Shown here piece after piece: positions 1 to 9,900 of a DNA stretch of 64,000 nucleotides. This stretch comes from Puia sp963703355 (GTDB lineage Bacteria > Bacteroidota > Bacteroidia > Chitinophagales > Chitinophagaceae): positions 4,154,001 to 4,218,000 of the forward strand of contig OY969813.1 of assembly GCA_963703355.1 (NCBI GenBank), read 5' to 3'. A program made the translations under genes and the position numbers. The notes below the pieces were generated by a model that did no database searches, was not told the DNA's origin, and saw nothing but the letters and a program-made list of their open reading frames with translations. How positions within the stretch are numbered: position 1 is the first letter of the stretch; each line of letters opens with the position of its first letter.

Positions 1-1
1 T

Positions 2-1114
2 TATTTATATGGGTATCAGCCGGACACACTAAAATTTTCCAAGAGCGAGCTACAGCAACAGTTTTTCACATTCGATGGCAGGATAGCCCTGAGAAATACG
101 GTTCCCACCGAATTTGGACTGACTTTCAACCCCAATCTGAAAATTGCAGCATTTGGTGAAAATAACACCCCCCGTACTTCGGAGGCGGACATGGTATTGA
201 ATCTTCCACTCGAAAAAATCGTCAATGAGAATTTTGCAATCGATCTTGCTTTTACCGCAGATGTAACCAATTATACAATCGGTACAGGTTCTACTATTAA
301 CAACAATCTTTTTTTGGTCTCACCGGCAGTTGTATATCACACGGACAATATCGCGTTACACATTGAAATGACACCATCATGGGACCAAAGTAATTTTCAC
401 CTGTTGCCAAACTTCAGGGCTGAATACACAACCGACAACAAGGCATTTACGTTGTTCGCTTCTCTGGATGGCTATTATGACAAAGGCAATTTCAAACGAT
501 TCGCGAGTATTAATCCATGGTTATGGGCACCCACCAGTTTAATGAATACAAGAGTGGAAGAATTTTTTGGGGGATTTAAGGGTTCGCTGTCGCCACATTT
601 CTCCTATCTCGCGAAGGCCGGATTTTCAGAATCCCGCAATATGCCGCTTTTCCTGAACGACAGTTTGGATGGTAAAAATTTCCAGGTGGTATACGAAGAC
701 AAATTGGATGAATTTACATTGCACGGGGAACTCAGTTACATAGAAGGTGAAAATTTTAATGTTACTGCAGCGTTGACGTTGAATAATTTCAAAACGTCGA
801 GCCAGTATAAAGCATGGGGACTGCTTCCTGTTGAATTTACTGCAACCATGCGCTGGCAACTTATGAAAGATCTTTGGCTTAAGGCTGATCTCTGGGCATT
901 TCAGGGGGCTTACTGGCGATACCTGAATAAGTCCGTTGGCACCGGGGATGGTGGTTTTGACGTGAACGCCGGCCTTGAATTCCGACTTACCAGGCAGTTT
1001 AATCTCTGGCTACAGATGAATAACCTTTTCAACGATAAATATCAGCGTTGGAACCAATATTCTGTGTACGGATTTAATATCTTAGGGGGTGTAATATTTG
1101 CATTCGGAAAATGA
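2..1114 (+). CDS. TonB-dependent receptor-like outer-membrane barrel, C-terminal part
   Basis: The frame is open from base 2 and no start lies in the window, so the signal peptide, plug and first strands are upstream. About 370 residues remain. They show alternating polar/aromatic strands separated by short turns, and near the end the stretch NNLFNDKYQRW, which resembles the NxFDxxY-type final strands of TonB-dependent receptors. The protein ends in FAFGK, so its last residue is not the usual aromatic. It probably forms an outer-membrane channel; the substrate cannot be read. It overlaps the next gene by four bases (ATGA), so the two are likely translated together. Confidence 0.7.
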   Translation, partial: YLYGYQPDTLKFSKSELQQQFFTFDGRIALRNTVPTEFGLTFNPNLKIAAFGENNTPRTSEADMVLNLPLEKIVNENFAIDLAFTADVTNYTIGTGSTINNNLFLVSPAVVYHTDNIALHIEMTPSWDQSNFHLLPNFRAEYTTDNKAFTLFASLDGYYDKGNFKRFASINPWLWAPTSLMNTRVEEFFGGFKGSLSPHFSYLAKAGFSESRNMPLFLNDSLDGKNFQVVYEDKLDEFTLHGELSYIEGENFNVTAALTLNNFKTSSQYKAWGLLPVEFTATMRWQLMKDLWLKADLWAFQGAYWRYLNKSVGTGDGGFDVNAGLEFRLTRQFNLWLQMNNLFNDKYQRWNQYSVYGFNILGGVIFAFGK

Positions 1115-1752
1115 TCCCATCAAATTTTTCTATGTACAATGTTTTGAACAAATATTTATTTCTGAAGAAGAGCATTCCGCTGCCCGGTCTGGGAACCATT
1201 TGTATGGAAAGCCTTCCTGCAACCATTGATGCGAGTACCCGGAGTATTTTACCTCCTGCCTATCGTTTTCGTTTCGACAAATTTTTTGACTCTCCGGAAA
1301 AAGATCTTTTTGCTTACCTCTCTGCGCAACAGCATATATCGGATTACGAAGCGCTGCGCCAATACAATGATTTTTCATTTAATCTGCGTGATAAACTCAA
1401 TTACTCACGCGAAGTATCCTGGGAAGGCCTGGGTACGCTTAAAAAAGACGATGCAGGAGAAATTCATTTTGAATCCACTATCGCAAACCCCTCATTTTTG
1501 CAGCCGGTTCCGGCGGAAAAAGTGGTTCGTGCCAATGCGAAACATATGTTGCTGGTGGGCGATCGGGAGAGATCCAACAGTGAAATGAGTGACTGGTTTG
1601 CCGAGGAACCCGTTCATGGTAACAGGCTCTGGTGGATGGTTGCGCTGCTGGGCGGCATAGCCGCTGCGCTCGTCATTATGTTTCATTTCTCTTCCCACGG
1701 ATGGAATGTAGGCTCCACTGCAAATCAACAATTGATTGAACTAAAAAAATAG
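1111..1752 (+). CDS. HU-CCDC81-type domain protein with C-terminal membrane anchor
   Basis: This 213-residue protein starts on the ATGA overlapping the stop of the upstream barrel gene. Its N-terminal 130 residues resemble the two tandem prokaryotic CCDC81-like HU domains of Bacteroidota proteins: a first segment with PLPGLGTI, then a second with SREVSWEGLGTLKKDDAGEI. A single hydrophobic segment follows at about residues 171-192 (RLWWMVALLGGIAAALVIMF), with a short hydrophilic tail. Many relatives carry a SPOR peptidoglycan-binding domain after the membrane segment. Here only about 20 residues follow, so that domain is absent. The role is inferred to be cell-envelope or division related; no enzymatic motif is visible. 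Confidence 0.65.
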   Translation: MIPSNFSMYNVLNKYLFLKKSIPLPGLGTICMESLPATIDASTRSILPPAYRFRFDKFFDSPEKDLFAYLSAQQHISDYEALRQYNDFSFNLRDKLNYSREVSWEGLGTLKKDDAGEIHFESTIANPSFLQPVPAEKVVRANAKHMLLVGDRERSNSEMSDWFAEEPVHGNRLWWMVALLGGIAAALVIMFHFSSHGWNVGSTANQQLIELKK

Positions 1753-1803
1753 TGCATTCGTCTTCAGGACAAATCAACAAATACAGATGAATTCTCTGAT
1801 CTC

Positions 1804-2685
1804 ATGGTAAACTGTCCTGTTTGTAATAGTGACCTAACCCATTTTGCGCTGAAAGTAAAAGATCATTCTGTTAGCGGCGAATATTTTGATATTTACGAAT
1901 GCAAACGATGCAGCCTGCGGTTTACCAAAGATCCTCCGCCGGATGATGCCATCGGGCAATACTATCAATCGGAAGATTATATTTCCCACAGTAACACAAA
2001 AAAGGGTATTGTTAATACGCTTTACCATTTGGTTCGGGACCAAACGCTTGGCAGTAAATATCATTTAATAGAAAGAGAAACCGGTTTGAAGAAGGGATCT
2101 CATCTGGATATTGGCGCGGGTACGGGGGCCTTTGTTCAGTATATGAATAAGCATAACTGGCAGAGCGCAGGTATTGAACCGGATAGCAGCGCACGAGAGT
2201 GCGCGTTATCGGTGCATAAAACAATACTTCTGCCAGCAGAGTCCTTCGGGTCTTTTTCACTTGAAAGTTTTGATGCAGTCACGCTATGGCATGTGCTGGA
2301 ACATGTACATTTTCTTTACCCCTACCTCCATAGGATTAAGGAAATTCTGAAACCGTCAGGTCTTATTTTTATAGCAGTTCCCAATTATATGAGTTATGAT
2401 GCCAGAAAATATAAAGCGAACTGGGCTGCCTACGATGTGCCACGCCATTTATATCACTTTTCACCACCAGCCATGAGGTGGCTGTTACAAGCTGCCGGTT
2501 TTCACATTAAGAACATTGTACCAATGTGGTGGGATAGTTTTTATATCAGTCTGCTTAGTGAAAAATATGCAGGTAGTCATTTGGCAATGTTCAATGGGTT
2601 TTTGACAGGTGCGTATTCAAATGCGAAGGCACTTTCCAAAAAGGAAAACTGCAGCTCTTTAATTTATATTGCCGCCATCCGGTAA
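1804..2685 (+). CDS. Class I SAM-dependent methyltransferase with N-terminal zinc-ribbon-like motif
   Basis: This 293-residue protein has two CxxC pairs (C4/C7 and C33/C36) that probably form a small zinc ribbon. A Rossmann methyltransferase core of the Methyltransf_23 type follows. The S-adenosylmethionine loop is visible at residues 101-110 (LDIGAGTGAF), and ALWHVLEH-like motif IV appears as LWHVLEHVH. The acceptor cannot be told from sequence. Family members often act on sugars, lipids or small metabolites. It starts at ATG 1804, about 50 bases after the HU-CCDC81 gene, and is probably in the same transcription unit. The length fits the family and no truncation is seen. Confidence 0.8.
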   Translation: MVNCPVCNSDLTHFALKVKDHSVSGEYFDIYECKRCSLRFTKDPPPDDAIGQYYQSEDYISHSNTKKGIVNTLYHLVRDQTLGSKYHLIERETGLKKGSHLDIGAGTGAFVQYMNKHNWQSAGIEPDSSARECALSVHKTILLPAESFGSFSLESFDAVTLWHVLEHVHFLYPYLHRIKEILKPSGLIFIAVPNYMSYDARKYKANWAAYDVPRHLYHFSPPAMRWLLQAAGFHIKNIVPMWWDSFYISLLSEKYAGSHLAMFNGFLTGAYSNAKALSKKENCSSLIYIAAIR

Positions 2686-2817
2686 GCTCGTAAATCATAT
2701 TTGGCTCTGCATATTATTTACCGGAAACTAAATAGCCTTACGTCACGGTTTTATACTGCGAAACATTCTTACCTTCAAAACAAACCAATTTGTAACCCTG
2801 CCAACAACCTTTGTTAC

Positions 2818-4863
2818 ATGAATAAATTATTTTTGGTACTATTGGTATTGTCCAATGCCAAATTCGCTTATTCACAAGCTGATATAGGGTCTTCTTTTTC
2901 GAACGAAAATTACGTGGATAGTCTGCTCGTTCAAATCCAACATAGCAGCGACGATACCGGTAAAGTGAAATTATTGAATTCACTTGGCGACTATTATACG
3001 TTTATAAGGCAGGACAGTTCAGTTTTATATTTCGGACAAAGTATTGAATTGGCCGACAGAATTAATTATCCAACAGGCAGTTATTCAGGTTACGCAAAAA
3101 TGGCATTTGTCCTCAACACAGCCAGCAATTACAGTAAGTCGTTGGAGATGGCACTTAGAAGTTTAAGAATTGCGGAAAACTTCAAGGCGAACAGGGAAGA
3201 AAGTATGGCGAGAAGTTATAACGCGATGGGTCTGGTAAACCGGAGACTGCAAAATGATACCATCGCAAGGGATCAGTGTAATACATCTATTTATTTATAC
3301 AAACAGGCGGGAATTTCCTGGGATATGCCAAAAATGAATTTTTCTCCCTTATTCAATCTTGCGCTGATATATCTCAATTGGAAGAATTGGGATTCCGCAT
3401 ATTACTATGCGAAAAATAGTTATGACATCTCATTACGATATCCGGCAAGAGCTCAGGCCCAGGTTTCAGTAACAGCCACTACGCTGGCAAATGTTTATGC
3501 TAAAACAGGTAAAAGCCGGCTTGCCAGAGATTATTTTACCCAAGCTTTAGAGATCGACAAAAAATATAATGTTCCACTGCTCACGGTCAGACTGTACAAC
3601 AATATAGCAGCATTTTATAAGGATCAGAGTCAGTATGACTCCTGCATCTACTTTGCAGAAATGGCTTTTAAGCTCTGCCGTAATCATCAGTTTGGTGAAC
3701 AGTCTACGGACGCATCCAGTCTTGTGGCTCAGGCATACGAATTATTAAATAAGCCAGACAGTGCCCTGAAATATACCAAAATATACATGGCTGCAAAGGA
3801 CACGATATTTAACCAGGCTAAATTGATTCAGATTCAGTTGTTGACTTTCGACGAGGGGCAACGACAGAAAGATATCCAAAGGGAGATCGATTCTACCCGG
3901 GAACGACTTACTAACAGAGTGCGATATTTTACCCTGGTAGCTCTGGCTGGGTTTTTTTTACTGCTCACGTTAATTCTATACCGGAATAATATAAATAAAA
4001 AAATCGCCAATCAGAAGCTTGAATTGCAAAAAAAGGAAATCGATCAGCAGAGAGCAAAAGCTGAAACTGCCCTGCTGGACCTTACATCTGCACAGACGCA
4101 ACTTATCCAGTCGGAAAAAATGGCTTCGCTTGGGGAATTAACAGCAGGAATTGCACATGAAATTCAAAATCCATTAAATTTTGTCAATAATTTTTCGGAA
4201 ATAAACAAAGAGCTGCTGGAAGAAATAAATGTTGAGATTAATAATGGACATATTGAAAACATAAAGCAACTTGCAGAAAACGTTTTGGCAAATGAAATGA
4301 AGATCAACGCTCACGGGAGGCGCGCTGATGCAATAGTGAAAGGTATGTTGCAACACTCACGTAGAAGCGCCGGTCAGAAGGAGTCTGTTGATATCAATAT
4401 CCTGGCAGACGAATATCTTCGACTAAGTTATCACGGTATAAGGGCCAAAGAAAACTCCTTCAACGCAACGATGAAAACAGACTTCGACACGGGCATCGGA
4501 AAAATATCTATTATACCTCAGGATATGGGAAGGGTATTCCTGAATTTGTATAACAATGCTTTTTACTCGGTTTCAGAAAAGAAAAAGCTTGGGGCATCAG
4601 ACTATGAGCCCGTAGTTTTAGTGACTACAAAAAAGGATATGAATTCTGTGTTAGTGATAATTAGGGACAATGGAATTGGTATTCCAGAAAATATACAGGA
4701 TAAAATATTTCAGCCTTTTTTTACTACAAAACCAACCGGTCAGGGAACGGGGCTCGGACTATCTCTCAGTTATGATATTGTTAAAGCACACGGTGGTACA
4801 ATTGCATTAGAATCTACAGAAAATGAATTCACAGAATTTATTGTGAAGATTCCTTATTCGTAG
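2818..4863 (+). CDS. TPR-containing sensor histidine kinase
   Basis: The start is placed at ATG 2818 because MNKLFLVLLVLSNAKFAYSQ is a good signal peptide; the longer open frame has no ATG. The 681 residues comprise a periplasmic region of tetratricopeptide-like repeats (about 60-330), one membrane helix near 363-382 (TLVALAGFFLLLTLILY), a coiled coil, the dimerisation/phosphoacceptor helix with His near residue 447 (GIAHEIQNPLN), and an HATPase_c domain with DNGIGIP (G1) and GTGLGLS (G2) boxes. It should autophosphorylate and pass phosphate to a response regulator. No regulator lies next to it, so its partner is elsewhere. TPR sensors of this type are common in Bacteroidota. Confidence 0.9.
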   Translation: MNKLFLVLLVLSNAKFAYSQADIGSSFSNENYVDSLLVQIQHSSDDTGKVKLLNSLGDYYTFIRQDSSVLYFGQSIELADRINYPTGSYSGYAKMAFVLNTASNYSKSLEMALRSLRIAENFKANREESMARSYNAMGLVNRRLQNDTIARDQCNTSIYLYKQAGISWDMPKMNFSPLFNLALIYLNWKNWDSAYYYAKNSYDISLRYPARAQAQVSVTATTLANVYAKTGKSRLARDYFTQALEIDKKYNVPLLTVRLYNNIAAFYKDQSQYDSCIYFAEMAFKLCRNHQFGEQSTDASSLVAQAYELLNKPDSALKYTKIYMAAKDTIFNQAKLIQIQLLTFDEGQRQKDIQREIDSTRERLTNRVRYFTLVALAGFFLLLTLILYRNNINKKIANQKLELQKKEIDQQRAKAETALLDLTSAQTQLIQSEKMASLGELTAGIAHEIQNPLNFVNNFSEINKELLEEINVEINNGHIENIKQLAENVLANEMKINAHGRRADAIVKGMLQHSRRSAGQKESVDINILADEYLRLSYHGIRAKENSFNATMKTDFDTGIGKISIIPQDMGRVFLNLYNNAFYSVSEKKKLGASDYEPVVLVTTKKDMNSVLVIIRDNGIGIPENIQDKIFQPFFTTKPTGQGTGLGLSLSYDIVKAHGGTIALESTENEFTEFIVKIPYS

Positions 4864-4933
4864 TGAACTTTACGGGAATTATAAATAACAGTTTATTACT
4901 CCCCTTTTTAAAAAACTTGGTATAAAGGCAGGA

Positions 4934-5284
4934 ATGAGACTTTGTCTTATCAATAAGCCTCATGACTATATGCAACTTATTGGTGAAATAACCAGTGAAA
5001 TTAGTTTTGAGGAAGAAGGAAAAGAGCACTTAGATTTCATTCACTTTTTTGCCAACAGTTTCTTTGAGCTGGAAGAAAAACTTCCAATTCTAAAAAATCA
5101 AATTAAAAAAGACGGGTGTATCTGGATTTCCTGGTTTAAAAAATCATCTGGAAAACAATCTGAATTGAACGACCAGGTTGTCCGATGTACTGCACTCGCT
5201 GTCGGACTGGTTGATGTGAAAGTATGCTCAGTGTCTGATCTGTGGTCTGGATTGAAATTGGTATACAGACTAAAGGATCGATAA
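4934..5284 (+). CDS. DUF3052 family protein
   Basis: The protein resembles DUF3052: LDFIHFFANS, a central WISWFKKSSGK and the C-terminal VGLVDVKVCSVSDLWSGLKLVYR are characteristic. The function of the family is unknown. ATG 4934 gives 116 residues, but the frame is open back to a TAA at 4886. The codons just upstream read PLFKKLGIKAGM, which matches the normal N-terminus of the family. No ATG, GTG or TTG exists in that upstream stretch; the only plausible initiator is ATT at 4895. Either the gene uses a rare ATT start (129 residues) or its true start has been lost. It stands alone between a kinase and a convergent lipoprotein gene. Confidence 0.75.
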   Translation: MRLCLINKPHDYMQLIGEITSEISFEEEGKEHLDFIHFFANSFFELEEKLPILKNQIKKDGCIWISWFKKSSGKQSELNDQVVRCTALAVGLVDVKVCSVSDLWSGLKLVYRLKDR

Positions 5285-5303
5285 TAGTTTTTATCCCGAC
5301 GAA

Positions 5304-6137
5304 CTAGTTATTTAACCTGACTTCGTAAATGTTAGGCCATAGTTTGCCCGTGATGTAAAGTTTATTTTTTGAAGAATCATAGGCTATCCCATTCATATAG
5401 TCTACATCAGGGTTTTTTAATTTTACTTCTTTCACGAGTTCTCCAAAATCTGCTTTTCCGATTACTTTACCAGATCCTGCGTCGATTCTTATGATATTGG
5501 CAGTTTGATAAATATTTGCGAGAATATTTCCTTTTACGTATTCGAGTTCATTGATATTTCCGACGGGTCCGTTGTTGTCAGTGATTCCCAGTATACGTAC
5601 AGTTTTAAATGTTTCCGGATCAAGAAAAGTAAGATTACTACTGCCGTCGCTCATAATAAGACTCTTTCCGTCAGTGGTCATTCCCCATCCTTCTTTGCTG
5701 GGGAATGTAAATTCTCCAATTTTTTTAAACGTTTTAAGATCATAGATAAACCCCTTTTTGTTTGTCCAGGTAAGCTGATAGAGTTTATTATTTAGTATGG
5801 CTATGCCTTCTCCGAAATATATTTTTTTATCCAGCTCTGCTTTCACGGCAATTTTCCCTGTAGTCGGATCTACTATACCGACTATCGATTTTGTTTTATC
5901 TATCTCCTGGGGTGCACCCGAGCTTTCATATAATTTCCCTTCGTGAAAGAGAAATCCTTCCGTATAAGAATTCTGGTCATGTGGTGTTGCATTCAGTATG
6001 GTGTAGGTAATAGCAGGAGGCTCATTACTCACAACAGGCTCCGCTGCACTGCCAGAATTTTCGGTGGCGTCGGAAGCATTTTTGCAGCCGGCGATAGCGA
6101 TCATTGTCGACAGAAAATATACCCGAGTCTTGTTCAT
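5304..6137 (-). CDS. Glutaminyl-peptide cyclotransferase (plant/bacterial type) lipoprotein
   Basis: The start is taken at ATG 6137, since MNKTRVYFLSTMIAIAGC forms a lipoprotein signal with the lipobox Cys at residue 18; the frame extends further only to a TTG. The mature part is a five-bladed-propeller-like protein of the Glu_cyclase_2 family. SYTEGFLFHEGKLYESSG, YFGEGIAIL, EGWGMTTDGK and INELEYVKGNILANIYQ are family signatures. It would convert N-terminal glutamine of exported proteins to pyroglutamate, probably at the periplasmic or outer membrane face. It converges on the DUF3052 gene with a gap of about 20 bases. A 7-bp repeat array sits just upstream of its start. Confidence 0.85.
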   Translation of the reverse strand: MNKTRVYFLSTMIAIAGCKNASDATENSGSAAEPVVSNEPPAITYTILNATPHDQNSYTEGFLFHEGKLYESSGAPQEIDKTKSIVGIVDPTTGKIAVKAELDKKIYFGEGIAILNNKLYQLTWTNKKGFIYDLKTFKKIGEFTFPSKEGWGMTTDGKSLIMSDGSSNLTFLDPETFKTVRILGITDNNGPVGNINELEYVKGNILANIYQTANIIRIDAGSGKVIGKADFGELVKEVKLKNPDVDYMNGIAYDSSKNKLYITGKLWPNIYEVRLNN

Positions 6138-6164
6138 ATTGCTGAAACTCCGCAAAAATAGATT

Positions 6165-6200
6165 AAAAGCCTAAAGCTTAAAGCTGAAAGCTAAAAGCTT
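6165..6200. repeat. Heptamer array, AAAGCNN type, with a second short array at 6236-6262
   Basis: Five consecutive 7-bp units follow the pattern AAAGCNN (AAAGCCT, AAAGCTT, AAAGCTG, AAAGCTA, AAAGCTT). They lie 28 bases upstream of the glutaminyl cyclase start. A weaker second array of about four units with the same unit begins at 6236. Both arms point the same way here, unlike most other copies in the window. Confidence 0.75.
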
Positions 6201-6322
6201 TTTATCCTAAAATGTTAATAAACAAAATTCAATGCAAAAGCTTAAAGACGAAGCATAAAGCAAGAATTTTAAAACATATTATTGGTATACAGAAGAATAT
6301 TTATAATAAGTGATTTTTAAAC

Positions 6323-6350
6323 AAAAAAGCGCCCCTTTCCGGAACGCTCT
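6323..6350 (-). terminator. Probable terminator of trxA
   Basis: On the minus strand an AGCG...CGCT hairpin around a TTCCGGAA-containing loop is followed by a run of six T. It lies about 33 bases beyond the trxA stop. The stem is short, so confidence is moderate. Confidence 0.5.
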
Positions 6351-6382
6351 TTTCACACATATTTTTAGAAAAAACTTTATTC

Positions 6383-6700
6383 TCAGATATGTGATTCGAT
6401 CTTTTTCACAAAATTGCTCTTGGGCTGTGCGCCTACCAGTTTATCTACAACCTTTCCCCCTTTTATGAAAAGAATAGCCGGTATGGAAGTAATACCATAA
6501 TTAACAGATAACTGTGGGTTATGATCAACATTTACTTTGCCTACATTTATCTTACCGTCGTACTCCTTCGAAAGTTCGTCAATGACCGGTCCGATTGCAC
6601 GGCAAGGTCCACACCATTCCGCCCAGAAATCAATAACAGTCAGCTTATCAGATGCAAGTACCTTTTCCTGAAAATTCGCGTCGGTGTATTCTAGTGCCAT
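6383..6700 (-). CDS. trxA: Thioredoxin
   Basis: A complete single-domain thioredoxin of 105 residues. The redox-active site is WCGPC at residues 29-33, followed by the conserved region around Asp-Phe-Trp and the cis-proline loop ITSIPAI. It lacks a signal peptide and so acts in the cytoplasm, reducing protein disulfides such as those of ribonucleotide reductase and peroxiredoxins. It lies downstream of dnaE on the same strand. The 200-base gap between them holds a perfect 8 x 8-bp repeat. Confidence 0.95.
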   Translation of the reverse strand: MALEYTDANFQEKVLASDKLTVIDFWAEWCGPCRAIGPVIDELSKEYDGKINVGKVNVDHNPQLSVNYGITSIPAILFIKGGKVVDKLVGAQPKSNFVKKIESHI

Positions 6701-6790
6701 ATATTGCTATTTTATTTTAATGCAAAATTCAGTTTTATTTTCCGTTTTCTTTGTCGTTTTTGCGACATATCCGAAAGGCCAGCATCAAAC

Positions 6791-6854
6791 TCTCACACAC
6801 TCACACTCTCACACTCTCACACTCTCACACTCTCACACTCTCACACTCTCACAG
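6791..6854. repeat. Perfect octamer microsatellite (TCTCACAC)x8
   Basis: Eight contiguous 8-bp units run from 6791 to 6854. Six are exactly TCTCACAC, the second is ACTCACAC and the last TCTCACAG. The array sits between the dnaE stop (6910) and the trxA start (6700), about 90 bases upstream of trxA, which reads the opposite strand (GTGTGAGA). Because 8 is not a multiple of 3, all frames through it stay open and give spurious ORFs. Copy number is likely to vary by slippage. Confidence 0.95.
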
Positions 6855-6909
6855 TTGTATTCAAATATATCACCAGTCCCTGGGTTTTCACATATTGTCA
6901 GTATTCCGC

Positions 6910-9900
6910 CTAATAGGAAACAATCTGAACTTCAAACTCGGGACAATCCTGCAAAAAAGCGGCCATTTCGTCATTCATTTCAAAGCCGTTTTCTACTGAA
7001 TAGAGGCTGATTTTAGCATTTGTTTTGGACTCCTGAACGTTAAACTTAAGACTCGCTTTGCCCGGGTGCTTTTTTATATTTTTTTCCATAAACTTCACCA
7101 TCTGATCATTCAGATGACGCGCTTCCAGGTCAATAACCAGTTGTTTGGTTAACATCGGTTTGATGCTTTCCAGCAAAAACATTTTATCGACCTTAAATTC
7201 ATATTCCGGCCTGTTGTAACGCATTTTGAAAAAGCCCGTGAAGAAAATATTTTTACCTTTTTCCAGATAATTTGAATAACGGGCATAATCCTCACTCCAT
7301 AAAATAAATTCACTTTTTCCCGAATAATCTTCGATTGTAAATGAACCGAACTGTTTGCCGGTTTTGGTGACGCGATGCTGCGCATCGATAACCAGTCCGG
7401 CAAGCCTGATCGATTTACCGGGATTTGCCTGCAAGCTGACGGCTTCTTTAACTTCATTAAATTCTGCGAGATTCAGAATGCCATAGTGATTGATTTCAAA
7501 CCTGAAATGATCCAGCGGATGGCCACTCATAAACATACCTGTTACATCTTTTTCATGTTCCAATAATTCAGTCAGCGACCATTGTTCGCAATTTTGAATT
7601 TTAGGCGATTGCACTTCGTACGTATTTGAATCGCCGAAAAGTGTATTACTGTGTGAAACATTTTGTGCCTGTACCACATTTCCAAACCGGATTATTTTTT
7701 CAAGACCGGTGGTAGTTTCTCCCGGACCAATATGAAAATATTGCGCACGATGCAGCTGTGGGAAACAATCAAACGCACCTGCATATGCCAGACTTTCCAG
7801 CGTTTTCTTACTTACTGTTCGTTGATTGATTCGTTTCACCATATCGAAAATCGAAATGTAGGGGCCATTTTTTTCTCTCTCCTCTATAAGTGAAAAAACC
7901 GCCGCTTCGCCAACGCCTTTCAAACCTCCCAGTCCAACACGAATTTCACCGCGGCCATTCACGGCAAATCCCTGTTTGGATTCATTTACATCCGGCCCTA
8001 AAACTTTTAAGCCCATCCGCTTGCATTCTTCCATGAAGAAAGTAATCTTTTCTATATTGCCCTGATGATTGAGCACCGCTGCCATATATTCTGATGGATA
8101 ATGGGACTTCAGGTAGGCTGTCTGGTAGGCAACATATGCATAACAAGTAGAATGTGATTTATTAAAAGCGTATTGAGCAAATGCTTCCCAATCTGTCCAT
8201 ATTTTCTCCAACGCCTCTTTCGCATGGCCATTACCGGTAGCACCTGAAATAAACTGGCCTTTCATTTTGTCGAGGATGGATTTTTGCTTTTTACCCATCG
8301 CCTTACGCAGGACATCCGCGTCTCCCTTACTAAAGCCAGCCAGTTTTTGTGCCAGCAACATAACCTGCTCCTGATATACGGTGATGCCATAAGTATCTTT
8401 CAGATATTCTTCCATCACCGGCAGGTCGTACTGTATGGGTTCACGACCGTGTTTGCGGTCGATGAAGGCGGGTATGTAGGCCATTGGACCCGGCCTGTAC
8501 AAAGCGTTCATGGCGGTGAGATCGTCAAATTTGTCCGGTTTGAGATCTCGCAGATATTTCTGCATGCCGGGACTTTCAAACTGAAAAGTACCAATGGTGT
8601 CTCCGCGCTGGTATAATTCGAACGTCTTTTTATCATCGAGCGGTATGAGATCAATATCTATTTCAACACCGTGATTTTGCCTGATGAGTTCTAATGAAGT
8701 CTTCAGGATATTCAGTGTCCTTAATCCAAGAAAGTCCATCTTTAAAACTCCCGCTTCTTCAATAATACTTCCTTCAATCTGGGTGACGAGCAGTTCGGAA
8801 TCTTTTGCGGTGCATACAGGAATAATATTGGCAAGATCTTCAGGCGCAATAATAATACCGGCAGCGTGAAGTCCTGTGTTTCGCACCGATCCTTCAAGTC
8901 TTTCAGCCTCGTGAAGCACCCTGCTTCGCAGATCTGTACCCAGATAAATCTCGCGGATTTTTTTTACGAGTTCGAGATCATCACCACCAATGCCTTCTTT
9001 TTCTTCCAGTGATTTTTCACCATCTTTTGATTTGAGCGGAGCATGTAATACCCTTTTCAAACTAACGCCGGGACGATCTGGAACCAACTTGGCAAGCGCA
9101 TTCGATTCTGCCAGTGGAAGATCCATTACGCGTGCTACATCTTTTATACTCATTTTGGCAGCCATTGTTCCGTAGGTAACAATTTGAGCAACCTGGTTCC
9201 GGCCATATTTTTTTACAACATAGTCAATTACTTTTTGCCTGCCCTCATCGTCGAAGTCTGTATCTATATCAGGCATTGACTTACGATCCGGATTGAGAAA
9301 CCTTTCAAAAAGCAGATTGTATTTAATGGGATCAATATTGGTTATCCCGATGCAATAGGCAACTACGCTACCTGCTGCAGATCCACGACCCGGGCCAACA
9401 AATACACCCATGTCTCTTCCGGCCTGGATAAAATCACCGACGATGAGGAAATATCCGGCAAATCCCATGGTTTTAATGGTGAATAATTCAAAATCCAGAC
9501 GCTCCGTTATTTCAGAAGTTAGGTCCGTATATCTTTTTTTTGCCCCCTTGTAGGTGATATCCCGGAGATATTCCCATTGATTCAGATTACTGTCGTTATG
9601 AATTTGAAATTCCTTCGGAATTGGAAAAGCAGGCAGCAGGATATCCTTTTTGAGATTGAGTACTTCCACTTTATCGGCCACCAAGCCCGTATTAGCGATG
9701 GCTTCGGGAATATCTTGAAAAAGTGCAGACATTTCTGCCTGAGTTTTTAAATAAAACTGGTCATTCGGAAATTTGAAACGACGATTTTTAGAATTGATTT
9801 CATCGTTTACAAAATCATCAAAACCCGGTGTGGATTGTTTTTCTCCGGTATTAATACACAATAAAATGTCATGTGCATTGTAATCGTCCTGATCTGTGTA

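Noticed and set aside
1804..2685. Possible truncation of the methyltransferase
   Set aside because: The C-terminal segment after the Rossmann core has normal family length and ending, so no frameshift is needed.
6684..7010. Open frames across the octamer repeat (SHTLTLSHSH proteins)
   Set aside because: All three frames stay open only because an 8-bp repeat has no stops. They overlap dnaE and trxA, and none has a start context or homology.
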